This document shows positions 1 through 7,725 of a DNA stretch of 64,000 nt, piece by piece; within the stretch, counting starts at the first letter, position 1; the number at the start of each line of letters is the position of its first letter. The notes beneath the pieces were generated by a model. That model was not told the DNA's origin, did no database searches, and saw only the letters and a list, made by a program, of their open reading frames with translations. This stretch comes from Streptomyces actuosus (GTDB taxonomy: Bacteria; Actinomycetota; Actinomycetes; Streptomycetales; Streptomycetaceae): positions 109,388 through 173,387 of the forward strand of contig NZ_JAFFZS010000017.1 of assembly GCF_016921115.1 (NCBI RefSeq), written 5' to 3'. The position numbers were made by a program, and so were the translations under genes.

Positions 1-771
1 TCCACCCGCCTCTCCCTGGCGATGGGTCTGCACCGCCGTGAGGACCGCCCGATGGGCGTGGCCGTCCGGACGTACTTCACCTCCCCGCGCCACGACGACG
101 ACTACCTGGAGTCCTGGCTGGAGCTGTGGGACCGGCGCGGAGCCCAGGACCGCCTCCTGCCCGGCTACGGCTGGATCTTCGGCATGGGCGACGGCACGTC
201 CAACGTGGGCCTGGGCGTGCTCAACACCTCCGACTCCTTCAAGGAGCTGGACTGGCGCGAGGTCCTCAAGGCCTGGTGCGCCTCCATGCCGGAGGACTGG
301 GGCTACACGCCGGAGAACATGACCGGCCCGATCCGCGGTGCGGCCCTCCCGATGGCCTTCAACCGCAAGCCCCACTACACGCGCGGGCTGCTGCTCGTCG
401 GTGACGCGGGCGGACTGGTGAACCCCTTCAACGGCGAGGGCATCGCCTACGCCATGGAGTCCGGGCAGCTCGCCGCCGAGGTCATCGTCCAGGCGCACGC
501 GCGGGCCACGCCCGGGCAGCGCGAGCTCGCCCTCCAGGGCTACCCGCGCGTGCTCAGGGACACCTACGGCGGCTACTACACCCTGGGCCGCGCCTTCGTG
601 AAGCTCATCGGCAACCCGAAGGTCATGCAGATCGCCGCTCAGCGCGGCCTGACCCACCCGCTGCTGATGAAGTTCACCCTCAAGCTCCTGGCCAACCTCA
701 CCGACCCGACGGGCGGCGACGCCATGGACCGCATCATCAACGGCCTGAGCAGGGTGGCTCCCAAGGCCTGA
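1..771 (+). CDS. geranylgeranyl reductase family FAD-dependent oxidoreductase, C-terminal part (5' truncated by window)
   Basis: The reading frame is open from the first base to TGA at 769-771, giving the last 256 residues of a protein whose start lies outside the window. The stretch GDAGGLVNPFNGEGIAYAME at about bp 400-460 is the C-terminal FAD-contact motif of the geranylgeranyl reductase/MenJ-like branch of the PHBH-fold flavoproteins. These enzymes reduce double bonds in polyprenyl chains, in actinomycetes typically the menaquinone side chain. The location just before a complex I operon and in the same window as a polyprenyl diphosphate synthase (29349-30359) fits a menaquinone role, which is inference. 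The N-terminal Rossmann motif cannot be seen. A strong hairpin terminator follows at 806-836. Confidence 0.85.
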   Translation, partial: STRLSLAMGLHRREDRPMGVAVRTYFTSPRHDDDYLESWLELWDRRGAQDRLLPGYGWIFGMGDGTSNVGLGVLNTSDSFKELDWREVLKAWCASMPEDWGYTPENMTGPIRGAALPMAFNRKPHYTRGLLLVGDAGGLVNPFNGEGIAYAMESGQLAAEVIVQAHARATPGQRELALQGYPRVLRDTYGGYYTLGRAFVKLIGNPKVMQIAAQRGLTHPLLMKFTLKLLANLTDPTGGDAMDRIINGLSRVAPKA

Positions 772-805
772 GCCCGGCCCGGTGCCGGCTCCCCGAGAGC
801 CGACG

Positions 806-836
806 AGGGCCGCAGCCCCCGAGCGGCTGCGGCCCT
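806..836. terminator. rho-independent-type hairpin after the flavoprotein gene
   Basis: A perfect 12-bp inverted repeat (AGGGCCGCAGCC / GGCTGCGGCCCT) has a 7-nt loop and starts 35 bp after the flavoprotein stop codon. There is no U tract, as is common in Streptomyces. Confidence 0.65.
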
Positions 837-857
837 TCGCCGTACCTCCGTGACACC

Positions 858-880
858 GCCCCGTGCGTGCCGCACGGGGC
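858..880. terminator. hairpin terminator between convergent genes
   Basis: A perfect 10-bp inverted repeat (GCCCCGTGCG / CGCACGGGGC) has a 3-nt loop. It lies 11 bp beyond the stop of the minus-strand NlpC/P60 gene and probably serves that gene. Confidence 0.55.
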
Positions 881-891
881 GGGGACGTGCG

Positions 892-1704
892 TCAGAGCAC
901 CCGCACCGCACCCGACGGCGGGTCGTACGACAGCGGCTTCTCGACGACACCCGACGACGGGTTCTGCGCGCCGACGAACATGCCGTCGCCGACGTACACC
1001 GCCACGTGGTACGCGCTGCCCGCGCCGCCCCAGTAGAGGATGTCGCCCGGCTGAAGGTTGCTCAGCGACACCTGGGTGCCGGCGGTGGACTGGGACTGGG
1101 AGACCCGCGGCAGGTCGACGCCGACCTGCTTGAAGGCCGCCTGGACGAGGCCCGAGCAGTCCCAGGAGCTGGGGCCGGTGCCGCCGGAGACGTAGGCGTC
1201 ACCGACCTGCGCCTTCACGAAGGCCACCACCGCGGCGGCCGAACCCGTGGCCGTCGACGCGCTCGTGGAGGCGCTGGAGGCCGCGGGGGCGGCGAGGGCG
1301 ACCCGCTCGCTGCTGCGCGAGGCCCGCGCGGCGGCGGCCCTGCGGGCGTCCTCCTCGGCCTTCTTCTTGGCCTCGGCCTCCTTCTTCTTGGCCTCGGCGA
1401 GGTTCTTCTCGGCCTGCTGTGCGGCCTTCGCCGCGGCTGCGTCCCGCTCCGCCTGCAGCTCGAAGTTGGCGGCGGCCAGTTGCGTGGCCTCCGCGGACCG
1501 GGCGACCTGTGCGGACAGGTCGGCCGTCAGGGTCGGCAGTTCGAGGGTCTGCGTCGTCTCGGACTCGGCGGCGCTCGCCGAAGCGGACGCACCGGCCACT
1601 GCCAGGGTGCTGAGGACGCCACCGGCAACTCCGGCCCGCATCGCGATCTTCGACGCGCTGCGGCGGGGCTTCCGGTGGCTGCGTATGTGAGCGGTGTGGG
1701 ACAT
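892..1704 (-). CDS. secreted NlpC/P60 family peptidoglycan endopeptidase
   Basis: This 270-residue protein has a basic N terminus and a hydrophobic signal region ending near residue 45 (ASASASA). A Lys/Ala/Glu-rich coiled coil follows at about 65-135, with repeats such as EAKKKEAEAKKK. A C-terminal NlpC/P60 domain occupies the last 115 residues. Its catalytic Cys is in WDCSGLVQAAF (about residue 182) and its His in AYHVAVYVGDG (about 233). The family cleaves the D-Glu to diamino-acid bond of wall stem peptides outside the cell. I chose the ATG at 1704 because the signal peptide begins there. An in-frame ATG at 1734 follows a better ribosome site (GAAGG) and would add ten residues. No c-di-AMP riboswitch signature is visible upstream, unlike the lytic gene at 28060. 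Confidence 0.88.
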   Translation of the reverse strand: MSHTAHIRSHRKPRRSASKIAMRAGVAGGVLSTLAVAGASASASAAESETTQTLELPTLTADLSAQVARSAEATQLAAANFELQAERDAAAAKAAQQAEKNLAEAKKKEAEAKKKAEEDARRAAAARASRSSERVALAAPAASSASTSASTATGSAAAVVAFVKAQVGDAYVSGGTGPSSWDCSGLVQAAFKQVGVDLPRVSQSQSTAGTQVSLSNLQPGDILYWGGAGSAYHVAVYVGDGMFVGAQNPSSGVVEKPLSYDPPSGAVRVL

Positions 1705-2502
1705 GGCTACTACGGGTATCAGGGGCTCCTCCATACCTTCAAGCAACGTGTGGTCCGCCACAGTTGCTCAACGGAAGCCCCGAATCCCGCGCGTGTCGTT
1801 TCTTATTGACGCCGTAACGGACATTACGGACGCCCGTCAACACGCCTTTGATCACGTACTTTCGTCATTACGCCCGAAATGCCCCTCGCCTACCACCGGT
1901 TGAGGTCGATGGCCAAGCCCGGTTCTCATGGGTCTCTCGTCGATGTGGCCGAGGTCACGGAACGGTCACCATGCCGGTCGCGTCCCGTGTGCGAGGTGCG
2001 GTCGGGTCGCGGTGGAGCCGCGTTCGGGTCGCGGCCGGATCGCGGCCGGATCGCGACCGCCGGACTTCGTGAACGCGTGCACGCGTCCACATCGACCCAC
2101 CCGGCTCCCCCTGATGTGTGAACGCGTCTCCTAGCAAGGCGCCGCGTCCAACACCAATTTGCATGCAGCGGAAGTCTCTTGATATGGAGACGACCCTTCT
2201 GAGCTGCCATGACGAGCGAAAATGTCACCTCTGGTGATTACTCGGACGCTTCCTGTACGAAGATCACCGCTCATCCGGCTTCATGATCCTTCGTCAGGTG
2301 GTGGAGATCACAAAGGTCGTGCAATACCCCGTGTCGCAGATCACAGACCTGCGGGCATAAGATGCACGCGGTTGGGCTTGTGACCTGCTTCACATGTTCC
2401 CGATCTTCGCCGGGGCGGGCGGGGTTCGAGGGGCTGATGAGGCGGACGTGGGCCTGATGCAAACCGCCAGCAGTCAGTGCCGACTGAGAGGAGCGAGGAG
2501 CG
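1705..2502. other. long intergenic region between NlpC/P60 gene and nuoA
   Basis: About 800 bp without a convincing gene separate the divergent NlpC/P60 gene and the nuo operon, so promoters for both should lie here. It contains an inverted repeat CCGTAA-6 nt-TTACGG (812-817 and 824-829, after position 1000), GC-rich short repeats of GGATCGCGGCC type near 2030-2060, two weak Rex-like sites (about 2068-2085 and 2115-2130), and a good Rex-like operator at 2378-2395. A TAAGAT -10-like hexamer lies at 2358-2363. Confidence 0.6.
2378..2395. promoter_or_regulatory. Rex operator (ROP)-like site upstream of nuoA
   Basis: The 18-mer TTGTGACCTGCTTCACAT matches 11 of the 12 arm bases of the Streptomyces Rex operator consensus TTGTGAACGCGTTCACAA. 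Rex is the NADH/NAD+-sensing repressor, and it is known to control the nuo operon in S. coelicolor. The site lies about 108 bp before the nuoA start, just downstream of a TAAGAT -10-like element at 2358-2363. A Rex protein bound there would be expected to block transcription until NADH rises. Confidence 0.72.
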
Positions 2503-2862
2503 GTGAACGCGTATGCGCCCATCCTCGTACTGGGAGCCCTCGGGGCAGGCTTTGCGATCTTCTCCGTGGTCATGGCCACGCTGATCGGTCCGAAGCGGTA
2601 CAACCGCGCCAAGCTCGAAGCCTACGAGTGCGGTATCGAGCCGACCCCCACGCCGGCCGGCGGCGGGCGCTTCCCCATCAAGTACTACCTGACGGCGATG
2701 CTCTTCATCGTCTTCGACATCGAGATCGTCTTCCTCTACCCGTGGGCCGTCACCTTCGACGCCCTGGGTGTGTTCGGGCTCGTGGAGATGCTGCTCTTCG
2801 TGCTCACCGTCTTCGTCGCCTACGCCTATGTGTGGCGGCGCGGCGGCCTGGAATGGGACTGA
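2503..2862 (+). CDS. nuoA: NADH-quinone oxidoreductase subunit A
   Basis: A 119-residue membrane protein with three predicted helices and the conserved loop YECGIEPTPTP after helix 1. NuoA is part of the membrane arm of complex I and its loop lines the quinone entry region. The GTG at 2503 follows GAGAGGAG eight bases upstream, which supports this start. It is the first gene of a tight nuoA-nuoN operon that runs to 18502, with nuoB starting 13 bp later. Length and composition are normal for the family. A second copy, nuoA2, lies at 48228-48632. Confidence 0.96.
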   Translation: MNAYAPILVLGALGAGFAIFSVVMATLIGPKRYNRAKLEAYECGIEPTPTPAGGGRFPIKYYLTAMLFIVFDIEIVFLYPWAVTFDALGVFGLVEMLLFVLTVFVAYAYVWRRGGLEWD

Positions 2863-2875
2863 GGGGCCTTACGAC

Positions 2876-3430
2876 ATGGGACTCGAAGAAAAGCTGCCGA
2901 GCGGATTCCTGCTGACCACCGTCGAACAGGCCGCGGGCTGGGTGCGCAAGGCGTCGGTCTTCCCCGCCACCTTCGGCCTGGCCTGCTGCGCCATCGAGAT
3001 GATGACCACCGGCGCCGGTCGCTACGACCTGGCGCGGTTCGGCATGGAGGTCTTCCGCGGATCGCCGCGCCAGGCGGACCTGATGATCGTCGCGGGCCGG
3101 GTCAGCCAGAAGATGGCGCCGGTCCTGCGGCAGGTCTACGACCAGATGCCCAACCCCAAGTGGGTCATCTCCATGGGCGTCTGCGCCTCCTCCGGAGGCA
3201 TGTTCAACAACTACGCGATCGTCCAGGGCGTGGACCACGTCGTCCCCGTCGACATCTACCTGCCCGGCTGCCCGCCGCGGCCCGAGATGCTGATGGACGC
3301 GATCCTCAAGCTCCACCACAAGATCCAGACCTCCAAGCTCGGCGTGAACGCCGAGGAGGCGGCCCGTGAGGCGGAGGAGGCGGCGCTCAAGGCCCTGCCC
3401 ACCATCGAGATGAAGGGGCTGCTGCGGTGA
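2876..3430 (+). CDS. nuoB: NADH-quinone oxidoreductase subunit B
   Basis: A 184-residue peripheral-arm subunit that carries the terminal 4Fe-4S cluster N2, which passes electrons to menaquinone. The Cys ligands are visible in FGLACCAIE, GVCASSGG and PGCPPRPE. The ATG at 2876 (MGLEEKLPSG) is chosen over an upstream in-frame start at 2768, which would overlap nuoA by almost 100 bp. The stop overlaps the nuoC start (GTGA), indicating translational coupling. The C-terminal 25 residues are Ala/Glu-rich. Confidence 0.96.
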   Translation: MGLEEKLPSGFLLTTVEQAAGWVRKASVFPATFGLACCAIEMMTTGAGRYDLARFGMEVFRGSPRQADLMIVAGRVSQKMAPVLRQVYDQMPNPKWVISMGVCASSGGMFNNYAIVQGVDHVVPVDIYLPGCPPRPEMLMDAILKLHHKIQTSKLGVNAEEAAREAEEAALKALPTIEMKGLLR

Positions 3431-4167
3431 GCGACGCCCAAGGCAACGGGGTCAACCCCGAGAAGGACCTCAGCGCGTCGAACCTGCCGGGCCAGCGCGG
3501 CCAGGGCGGCGAGGAGATCCGCGTCCAGCGCGGCATGTTCGGTGCGGCGGGCGGCGGAGACACCTCGGGCTACGGCGGGCTGGTCCGCTCGGTCCGGCTG
3601 CCGGGACCGGCGAGCCGGCCCTACGGCGGCTGGTTCGACGAGGTCGCCGACGAACTCGAGGGCGCGCTGGAGGAGCAGGGTCTGCTCCCCGGCAACGCCA
3701 TCGAGAAGACGGTCGTGGACCGCGACGAGCTCACCTTCCACATCGAACGCGAGCACCTCGTCCGCGTCGCCCGCACCCTGCGCGACGACCCGGCCCTGCG
3801 CTTCGAACTGTGCACCGGCGTCAGCGGCGTGCACTACCTGCACGACAAGGGCCGCGAGCTGCACGCCGTCTACCACCTGCGCTCGATCACCCACAACCGG
3901 CTCATCCGCCTGGAAGTCAGCGCCCCCGACAGCGACCCGCGCATCCCGTCGCTGTGCTCCGTCTACCCGACGAACGACTGGCACGAGCGCGAGACCTACG
4001 ACTTCTTCGGCATCGTCTTCGACGGGCACCCGGCCCTGACGCGGATCATGATGCCGGACGACTGGCAGGGCCACCCGCAGCGCAAGGACTACCCCCTCGG
4101 CGGCATCGCCGTCGAGTACAAGGGCGCCCAGATCCCGGCTCCGGACCAGCGGAGGTCGTACTCGTGA
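3427..4167 (+). CDS. nuoC: NADH-quinone oxidoreductase subunit C
   Basis: A 246-residue hydrophilic subunit (30-kDa subunit family) of the peripheral arm. The family signature is clear in WHERETYDFFGIVFDGHPAL and the following GHPQRKDYPLGG. A roughly 65-residue N-terminal extension precedes the conserved domain. Start GTG 3427 overlaps the nuoB stop, and the stop overlaps the nuoD GTG at 4164. Unlike in E. coli, nuoC and nuoD are separate genes. The paralogue NuoC2 at 49264 shares the core but carries a very long tail. Confidence 0.96.
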   Translation: MSDAQGNGVNPEKDLSASNLPGQRGQGGEEIRVQRGMFGAAGGGDTSGYGGLVRSVRLPGPASRPYGGWFDEVADELEGALEEQGLLPGNAIEKTVVDRDELTFHIEREHLVRVARTLRDDPALRFELCTGVSGVHYLHDKGRELHAVYHLRSITHNRLIRLEVSAPDSDPRIPSLCSVYPTNDWHERETYDFFGIVFDGHPALTRIMMPDDWQGHPQRKDYPLGGIAVEYKGAQIPAPDQRRSYS

Positions 4168-5510
4168 GCACTTCCCACGCATCCGACGCCTCGGCGGCCT
4201 CCGCCTCGGCACGCGAGACCACCGAGGGCACCGTCTACACGGTCACCGGCGGCGACTGGGACGAGATCGTCCAGTCCGCGGCCCGTGCCGACGACGAACG
4301 CATCGTCGTCAACATGGGTCCGCAGCATCCGTCCACCCACGGTGTGCTGCGCCTGATCCTGGAGATCGAGGGCGAGACGGTCACCGAGGCCCGCTGCGGC
4401 ATCGGGTACCTCCACACCGGCATCGAGAAGAACCTCGAGTACCGGACCTGGACGCAGGGCACCACGTTCGTGACGCGCATGGACTACCTGACGTCCTTCT
4501 TCAACGAGACGGCCTACTGCCTCGGCGTCGAGAGGCTGCTCGGCATCGAGGACGACGTCACCGAGCGGGCCAAGATCATCCGGGTGCTCCTGATGGAGCT
4601 GAACCGGTTGTCCTCCCACCTGGTGTGCATCGCCACCGGCGGCATGGAGCTCGGCGCGACCACGATCATGATCTACGGGTTCCGCGACCGCGAGATGATC
4701 CTCGACCTCTACGAGCTCATCACCGGCCTGCGGATGAACCACGCGTACATCCGCCCCGGCGGACTCGCCCAGGACCTGCCGCCCGGCGCGGTCGACCAGA
4801 TCCGCGAGTTCGTCAAGAAGATGAAGAAGAACCTCCCGGAGTACGACAAGCTCGCCACCGGGAACCCCATCTTCAAGGCCCGCATGCAGGACATCGGCTA
4901 CCTCGACCTGGCCGGCTGCATGGCCCTCGGCGCGACGGGCCCCATCCTGCGGGCCACCGGCCTGCCGCACGACCTGCGCAAGTCCCAGCCGTACTGCGAC
5001 TACGAGACGTACGACTTCGACGTCCCGACCGCCGACAGCTGCGACGCCTACGGCCGCTTCCTGATCCGCCTGGAGGAGATGCGCCAGTCGCTCAGGATCG
5101 TCGAGCAGTGCCTGGACCGGCTCCAGCCCGGCCCGGTCATGGTCGCCGACAAGAAGATCGCCTGGCCGGCCCAGCTCGCCCTGGGGCCCGACGGGCTCGG
5201 CAACTCCCTCGACCACATCAAGAAGATCATGGGCACCTCCATGGAGGCCCTGATCCACCACTTCAAGCTGGTGACCGAGGGCTTCCGCGTACCGCCGGGA
5301 CAGGCGTACGCGGCGGTCGAGTCGCCCAAGGGCGAGCTCGGCGTGCACGTCGTCTCCGACGGCGGCACCCGTCCCTACCGGGTCCACTTCCGCGATCCGT
5401 CCTTCACCAACCTGCAAGCCATGGCGGCGATGTGCGAGGGCGGCCAGGTCGCCGACGTCATCGTCGCCGTCGCGTCCATCGACCCCGTGATGGGAGGCGT
5501 CGACCGGTGA
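4164..5510 (+). CDS. nuoD: NADH-quinone oxidoreductase subunit D
   Basis: A 448-residue 49-kDa-subunit homologue that forms the quinone pocket with NuoB. Diagnostic stretches are NMGPQHPSTHGVLRL near residue 50, GYLHTGIEKN, and the C-terminal PKGELGVHVVSDGG and FTNLQAM. Start GTG 4164 overlaps nuoC; the first 40 residues are Ser/Ala-rich and poorly conserved. This is the only nuoD in the window. The second nuo cluster lacks one, so this protein may also serve that cluster (inference). Confidence 0.96.
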   Translation: MSTSHASDASAASASARETTEGTVYTVTGGDWDEIVQSAARADDERIVVNMGPQHPSTHGVLRLILEIEGETVTEARCGIGYLHTGIEKNLEYRTWTQGTTFVTRMDYLTSFFNETAYCLGVERLLGIEDDVTERAKIIRVLLMELNRLSSHLVCIATGGMELGATTIMIYGFRDREMILDLYELITGLRMNHAYIRPGGLAQDLPPGAVDQIREFVKKMKKNLPEYDKLATGNPIFKARMQDIGYLDLAGCMALGATGPILRATGLPHDLRKSQPYCDYETYDFDVPTADSCDAYGRFLIRLEEMRQSLRIVEQCLDRLQPGPVMVADKKIAWPAQLALGPDGLGNSLDHIKKIMGTSMEALIHHFKLVTEGFRVPPGQAYAAVESPKGELGVHVVSDGGTRPYRVHFRDPSFTNLQAMAAMCEGGQVADVIVAVASIDPVMGGVDR

Positions 5511-6379
5511 CCACCTCTTCTTCCGAGCGTGGCGTCAGCCTGGGCATGCCCGAGCTGCCCGCGCCCGCGTATCCGGACGACGTCCGGGCCCGGCTGGAGG
5601 CGGACGCGCGGGAGATCGTCTCCCGCTACCCCGACTCCCGGTCCGCGCTCCTTCCGCTGCTGCACCTGGTGCAGTCCGAGGAGGGGCACGTCACCCGCAC
5701 CGGGATGCGGTTCTGCGCGGACGTCCTCGGCCTGACCACGGCCGAGGTCACCGCCGTCGCCACCTTCTACACCATGTACCGGCGCAGGCCGAGCGGCGAC
5801 TACCAGGTCGGGGTCTGCACCAACACGCTGTGCGCGGTGATGGGCGGCGACGCGATCTTCGAGGAGCTCCAGGAGCACCTGGGCGTCGGCAACGGCGAGA
5901 CGACCGGTGACGGCAAGGTCACCCTGGAGCACATCGAGTGCAATGCGGCCTGCGACTACGCGCCGGTCGTGATGGTCAACTGGGAGTTCTTCGACAACCA
6001 GACCCCCGACAGCGCCAGGCGCCTCGTCGACGACCTGCGGGCGGGACGGCCCGTGGCGCCGACGCGCGGAGCACGGCTGTGCACCTTCAAGGAGACCGCG
6101 CGGATCCTGGCCGGCTTCCCCGACGAGCGGCCCGGGGCCGTCGAGGAGAGCGGCAGCGCGGGACCGGCGTCACTGGTCGGCCTCCGCCTGGCGAAGGGGG
6201 AGACCGCCGCCGCGCGCGTGGTCCATCCGCGCGACGGCGGGCCCCACGAGGAGCCGCGCGACCGGAAGGCGCCCGAGCCCTCGCCGGCCGAGCAGCCCGT
6301 CTCCCACGACGCGTCGCGGGAGACGTCCGCATCCGACCCGTCCCACCCGGCCGGGCCTGCCGCCGAGGAGGGGGAGTGA
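5507..6379 (+). CDS. nuoE: NADH-quinone oxidoreductase subunit E
   Basis: A 290-residue 24-kDa-subunit homologue with a thioredoxin-like 2Fe-2S domain. The four Cys ligands are in CTNTLCAVMGG (about 103-108) and IECNAACDYAP (about 144-149). It is part of the NADH dehydrogenase module with NuoF and NuoG. GTG 5507 overlaps the nuoD stop; an internal ATG 14 codons later is possible. The last 90 residues are a low-complexity Pro/Ala/Glu tail. The stop overlaps the nuoF ATG. Confidence 0.95.
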   Translation: MTTSSSERGVSLGMPELPAPAYPDDVRARLEADAREIVSRYPDSRSALLPLLHLVQSEEGHVTRTGMRFCADVLGLTTAEVTAVATFYTMYRRRPSGDYQVGVCTNTLCAVMGGDAIFEELQEHLGVGNGETTGDGKVTLEHIECNAACDYAPVVMVNWEFFDNQTPDSARRLVDDLRAGRPVAPTRGARLCTFKETARILAGFPDERPGAVEESGSAGPASLVGLRLAKGETAAARVVHPRDGGPHEEPRDRKAPEPSPAEQPVSHDASRETSASDPSHPAGPAAEEGE

Positions 6380-7725
6380 TGACGTTGGCACCCGAACTGA
6401 AGGACACGAGCCCCGAGAAGCTCCTCTCGCCCGTGCTGTCGGCCTTCTGGGACGACGACAGGTCCTGGACCCTGGACGTCTACCGGAGGCACGAGGGGTA
6501 CGAGGGGCTCCGCAAGGCGCTCGCCATGTCGCCCGACGACGTGATCGCGTACGTCAAGGACTCCGGTCTGCGCGGGCGCGGCGGCGCCGGATTCCCGACG
6601 GGGATGAAGTGGCAGTTCATCCCCCAGGGAGATGGAAAGCCGCACTATCTTGTTGTCAACGCCGACGAATCGGAGCCCGGGACCTGCAAGGACATCCCGC
6701 TCCTCTTCGCGAACCCGCACAGCCTCATCGAGGGCATCGTCATCGCGTGCCACGCCATCAGGTCCTCGCACGCGTTCATCTATCTGCGCGGTGAAGTCGT
6801 CCCCGTTCTCAGGCGGTTGCACGAGGCCGTGCGCGAGGCCCAGGAGGCGGGATACCTCGGCAGCAACATCCTCGGCAGCGGACTCGACCTCGAACTCACC
6901 GTGCACGCGGGCGCGGGCGCGTACATCTGCGGTGAGGAGACCGCACTGCTGGACTCGCTCGAAGGCCGCCGCGGCCAACCGCGGCTGCGTCCCCCCTTCC
7001 CCGCCGTCGAGGGCCTCTACGCGTGCCCCACTGTGGTGAACAACGTCGAGTCGATCGCGTCGGTTCCCGCCATCATGAAGAACGGCAAGGAATGGTTCAG
7101 GTCGATGGGCAGCGAGAAGTCCCCGGGCTTCACGCTCTACTCGCTCAGTGGCCACGTCGCCTCTCCCGGCCAGTACGAGGCCCCGCTCGGCGTCACGCTC
7201 CGCCAGCTGCTCGACATGAGCGGCGGCATGCGGCCGGGCCACCGCCTGAAGTTCTGGACGCCGGGCGGTTCCTCGACGCCGATGTTCACCGACGAGCACC
7301 TCGACGTCCCCCTCGACTACGAAGGCGTGGGCGCCGCCGGTTCCATGCTCGGCACCAAGGCCCTGCAGTGCTTCGACGAGACCACCTGCGTCGTGCGCGC
7401 CGTGACCCGGTGGACCGAGTTCTACGCCCACGAGTCCTGCGGCAAGTGCACACCCTGCCGTGAAGGCACCTACTGGCTGGTGCAGTTGCTGCGGGACATC
7501 GAGGCGGGCAAGGGAGCGATGAGCGACCTCGACAAGCTCGCGGACATCGCCGACAACATCAACGGCAAGTCGTTCTGCGCCCTCGGCGACGGCGCCGCCT
7601 CGCCGATCTTCTCCTCGCTGAAGTACTTCCGTGAGGAGTACGAGCAGCACATCACGGGCCGCGGCTGCCCCTTCGACCCCGCCAGGTCGACGGCCTGGGC
7701 CGACCGCACGGAGGTGAACGCATGA
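6379..7725 (+). CDS. nuoF: NADH-quinone oxidoreductase subunit F
   Basis: A 448-residue 51-kDa subunit that binds NADH and FMN and starts electron transfer. It shows the glycine-rich NADH/FMN motif GRGGAGFPTG (about residue 64), the FMN-site region GAGAYICGEETALLDSLEG (about 177), and the N3 4Fe-4S ligands in SCGKCTPCREG (about 353) with the fourth Cys in FCALGDG (about 398). The ATG overlaps the nuoE stop. No equivalent exists in the second nuo cluster. Confidence 0.97.
   Translation: MTLAPELKDTSPEKLLSPVLSAFWDDDRSWTLDVYRRHEGYEGLRKALAMSPDDVIAYVKDSGLRGRGGAGFPTGMKWQFIPQGDGKPHYLVVNADESEPGTCKDIPLLFANPHSLIEGIVIACHAIRSSHAFIYLRGEVVPVLRRLHEAVREAQEAGYLGSNILGSGLDLELTVHAGAGAYICGEETALLDSLEGRRGQPRLRPPFPAVEGLYACPTVVNNVESIASVPAIMKNGKEWFRSMGSEKSPGFTLYSLSGHVASPGQYEAPLGVTLRQLLDMSGGMRPGHRLKFWTPGGSSTPMFTDEHLDVPLDYEGVGAAGSMLGTKALQCFDETTCVVRAVTRWTEFYAHESCGKCTPCREGTYWLVQLLRDIEAGKGAMSDLDKLADIADNINGKSFCALGDGAASPIFSSLKYFREEYEQHITGRGCPFDPARSTAWADRTEVNA

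Noticed and set aside
1705..2400. A c-di-AMP riboswitch before the NlpC/P60 gene
   Set aside because: Such genes often have one, but the GGGGGACCCA core and other conserved blocks are not present on the minus strand here.
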